From Lentisphaeria bacterium (lineage in GTDB: Bacteria; Verrucomicrobiota; Lentisphaeria; Oligosphaerales; Oligosphaeraceae), in contig JAEEXV010000394.1 in assembly GCA_016287975.1 (NCBI GenBank), positions 1-15,052 of the forward strand: 15,052 nt of DNA, given 5' to 3'. Both the position numbers and the translations under genes were made by a program. The notes beneath the pieces were generated by a model. That model had not been told where the DNA came from. It searched no databases and was given only the letters and a program-made list of their open reading frames with translations. Positions 14,246 through 15,052 of the stretch are shown piece after piece. The number at the start of each line of letters is the position of its first letter. Positions within the stretch are counted from its first letter, which is position 1.

Positions 14246-15052
14246 CTATTTGGGTTCGGTTTTTTCGGGGAGGTGGCCGCGGAACTGGATGATGAGGATG
14301 ACGGCCATCATGGCGAGGGTCTGGAGCAGGACGAGGGCGGCGCCGACGTTGGGGAGCCAGAGCAGACAGAGCGCGCCGACGCCCGTGATGAAGGAGAGGA
14401 GGCAGACGAGGAGGACGGCCTGCGGGCGCGAGAGGCCCAGGTGCACGAACCGGTGGGAGATGTGGCGGTTGTCGCCGACGTAGACGGGCTGGTGGAGGCG
14501 CAGGCGGATGCAGACGACGGTCACGGCGTCGAGGAGGGGCACCGCCAGGAGGATGACGGGGATGAGGACGGGGGCGGCGGTGGGGGAGGCCTCGGGGTAG
14601 TAGAAGGTGGTGAGGAGGCAGCCGCTGGCGACGAGGTATCCGAGGAAATGGCTGCCGCTGTCGCCCATGAAGATGGAGGCGGGGGGGCGGTTGTAGGCGA
14701 GGAAGCCGAGTATGGCGCCGAAGGCTGCGGCGTGGAGGAGGGCGATGAAGTAGTGCCCTCGGATGGCGTTGATGACGAGCAGGAAGAAGAGGGCGATGGC
14801 GCCAGTGCCGCCCGCAAGGCCGTCCATGTTGTCGAAGAAGTTGAATGCATTGATGACGGTGGCGTACCAGAGGACGGTGAGGAGCCAGGCGAGGGGGGCG
14901 GGGAGGAAGCCGGTGAGGAGGCGGGGGCCCCAGGCGGCGCTCGCGGCGGCGGCGAGGAACTGGCAGGCGAACTTGGCGGCGGCGCGCATGGGCTTCCAGT
15001 CGTCGCGCAGCCCCGCGAGCATGAGGAAGGTCGCGCAGCCTGCGACGAGGAG
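14246..15052 (-). CDS. WecA/TagO-like undecaprenyl-phosphate glycosyl-1-phosphate transferase (5' end off window)
   Basis: The window holds the last 268 residues, and the frame stays open to the edge at 15052. The ATG at 15020-15022 is internal, because ten upstream in-frame codons continue the membrane helix into the family's GLxDD motif (here LRDD, residues 16-18 of the visible part). Further signatures are NAFNFFDNMDGLAGG (68-82), ASIFMGDSGSHFLGY (125-139) and the cytoplasmic basic loop GDNRHISHRF (193-202). Many hydrophobic segments make it a polytopic inner-membrane protein. It should move a sugar-1-phosphate, probably GlcNAc-1-P, from UDP-sugar to undecaprenyl phosphate, starting O-antigen, teichoic acid or exopolysaccharide synthesis. 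MraY itself is less likely from the loop sequence. nadC follows 4 nt later. Confidence 0.9.
   Translation of the reverse strand, partial: LLVAGCATFLMLAGLRDDWKPMRAAAKFACQFLAAAASAAWGPRLLTGFLPAPLAWLLTVLWYATVINAFNFFDNMDGLAGGTGAIALFFLLVINAIRGHYFIALLHAAAFGAILGFLAYNRPPASIFMGDSGSHFLGYLVASGCLLTTFYYPEASPTAAPVLIPVILLAVPLLDAVTVVCIRLRLHQPVYVGDNRHISHRFVHLGLSRPQAVLLVCLLSFITGVGALCLLWLPNVGAALVLLQTLAMMAVILIIQFRGHLPEKTEPK

Overview
The window is about 15 kb of a high-GC bacterium. Codon third positions in most genes are strongly G/C-biased, and this opens very long spurious antisense frames. A WecA/TagO-type glycosyl-phosphate transferase shows it is a bacterium. The taxon cannot be read from the sequence. The mix of giant PAS/GAF sensors, Rex and a chorismatase/RidA-like protein would fit a PVC-group or other environmental anaerobe, but that is a guess.

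Left part (1-8690, + strand): after a rho-independent terminator from an off-window gene comes a three-gene signalling operon. Its members are a membrane-anchored PAS/GAF protein ending in a receiver domain but lacking a kinase (194-3610), a giant hybrid histidine kinase with PAS, GAF, HisKA, HATPase and REC domains (3647-8059), and a Rex NAD(H)-sensing repressor (8046-8690). The rex start codon lies inside the end of the kinase gene. The last PAS of each sensor carries a dense cysteine cluster, so a redox-signalling unit is a reasonable reading.

Middle part (8752-12168, - strand): an accessory island. A ribbon-helix-helix type antitoxin and a PIN-domain toxin form a GTGA-overlapping pair. 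The antitoxin has a clear promoter that overlaps a perfect 14-bp inverted repeat. The toxin frame is cut by an in-frame TGA just before its conserved C-terminal tail, which is still readable downstream. Next to it sits a complete PstI/BsuBI-type restriction-modification pair (methyltransferase, then endonuclease, overlapping by 37 nt) with clearly lower GC. The R-M cassette is bracketed by two 86-bp direct repeats (84/86 identical). These repeats are the 3' end of the neighbouring chorismatase/RidA-like gene, so the R-M pair appears to have inserted by long target duplication, leaving the host gene whole.

Right part (12082-15052, - strand): the chorismatase/RidA-like gene, a 240-nt spacer with two perfect hairpins and a 9-bp tandem repeat, then nadC (quinolinate phosphoribosyltransferase) 4 nt behind a WecA/MraY-family membrane transferase that runs off the window edge.

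Across the coding sequence the tetranucleotide CCGG is strikingly rare for such GC-rich DNA, with proline, alanine and threonine codons apparently chosen to avoid it. CTGCAG, the expected target of the R-M system, is common.
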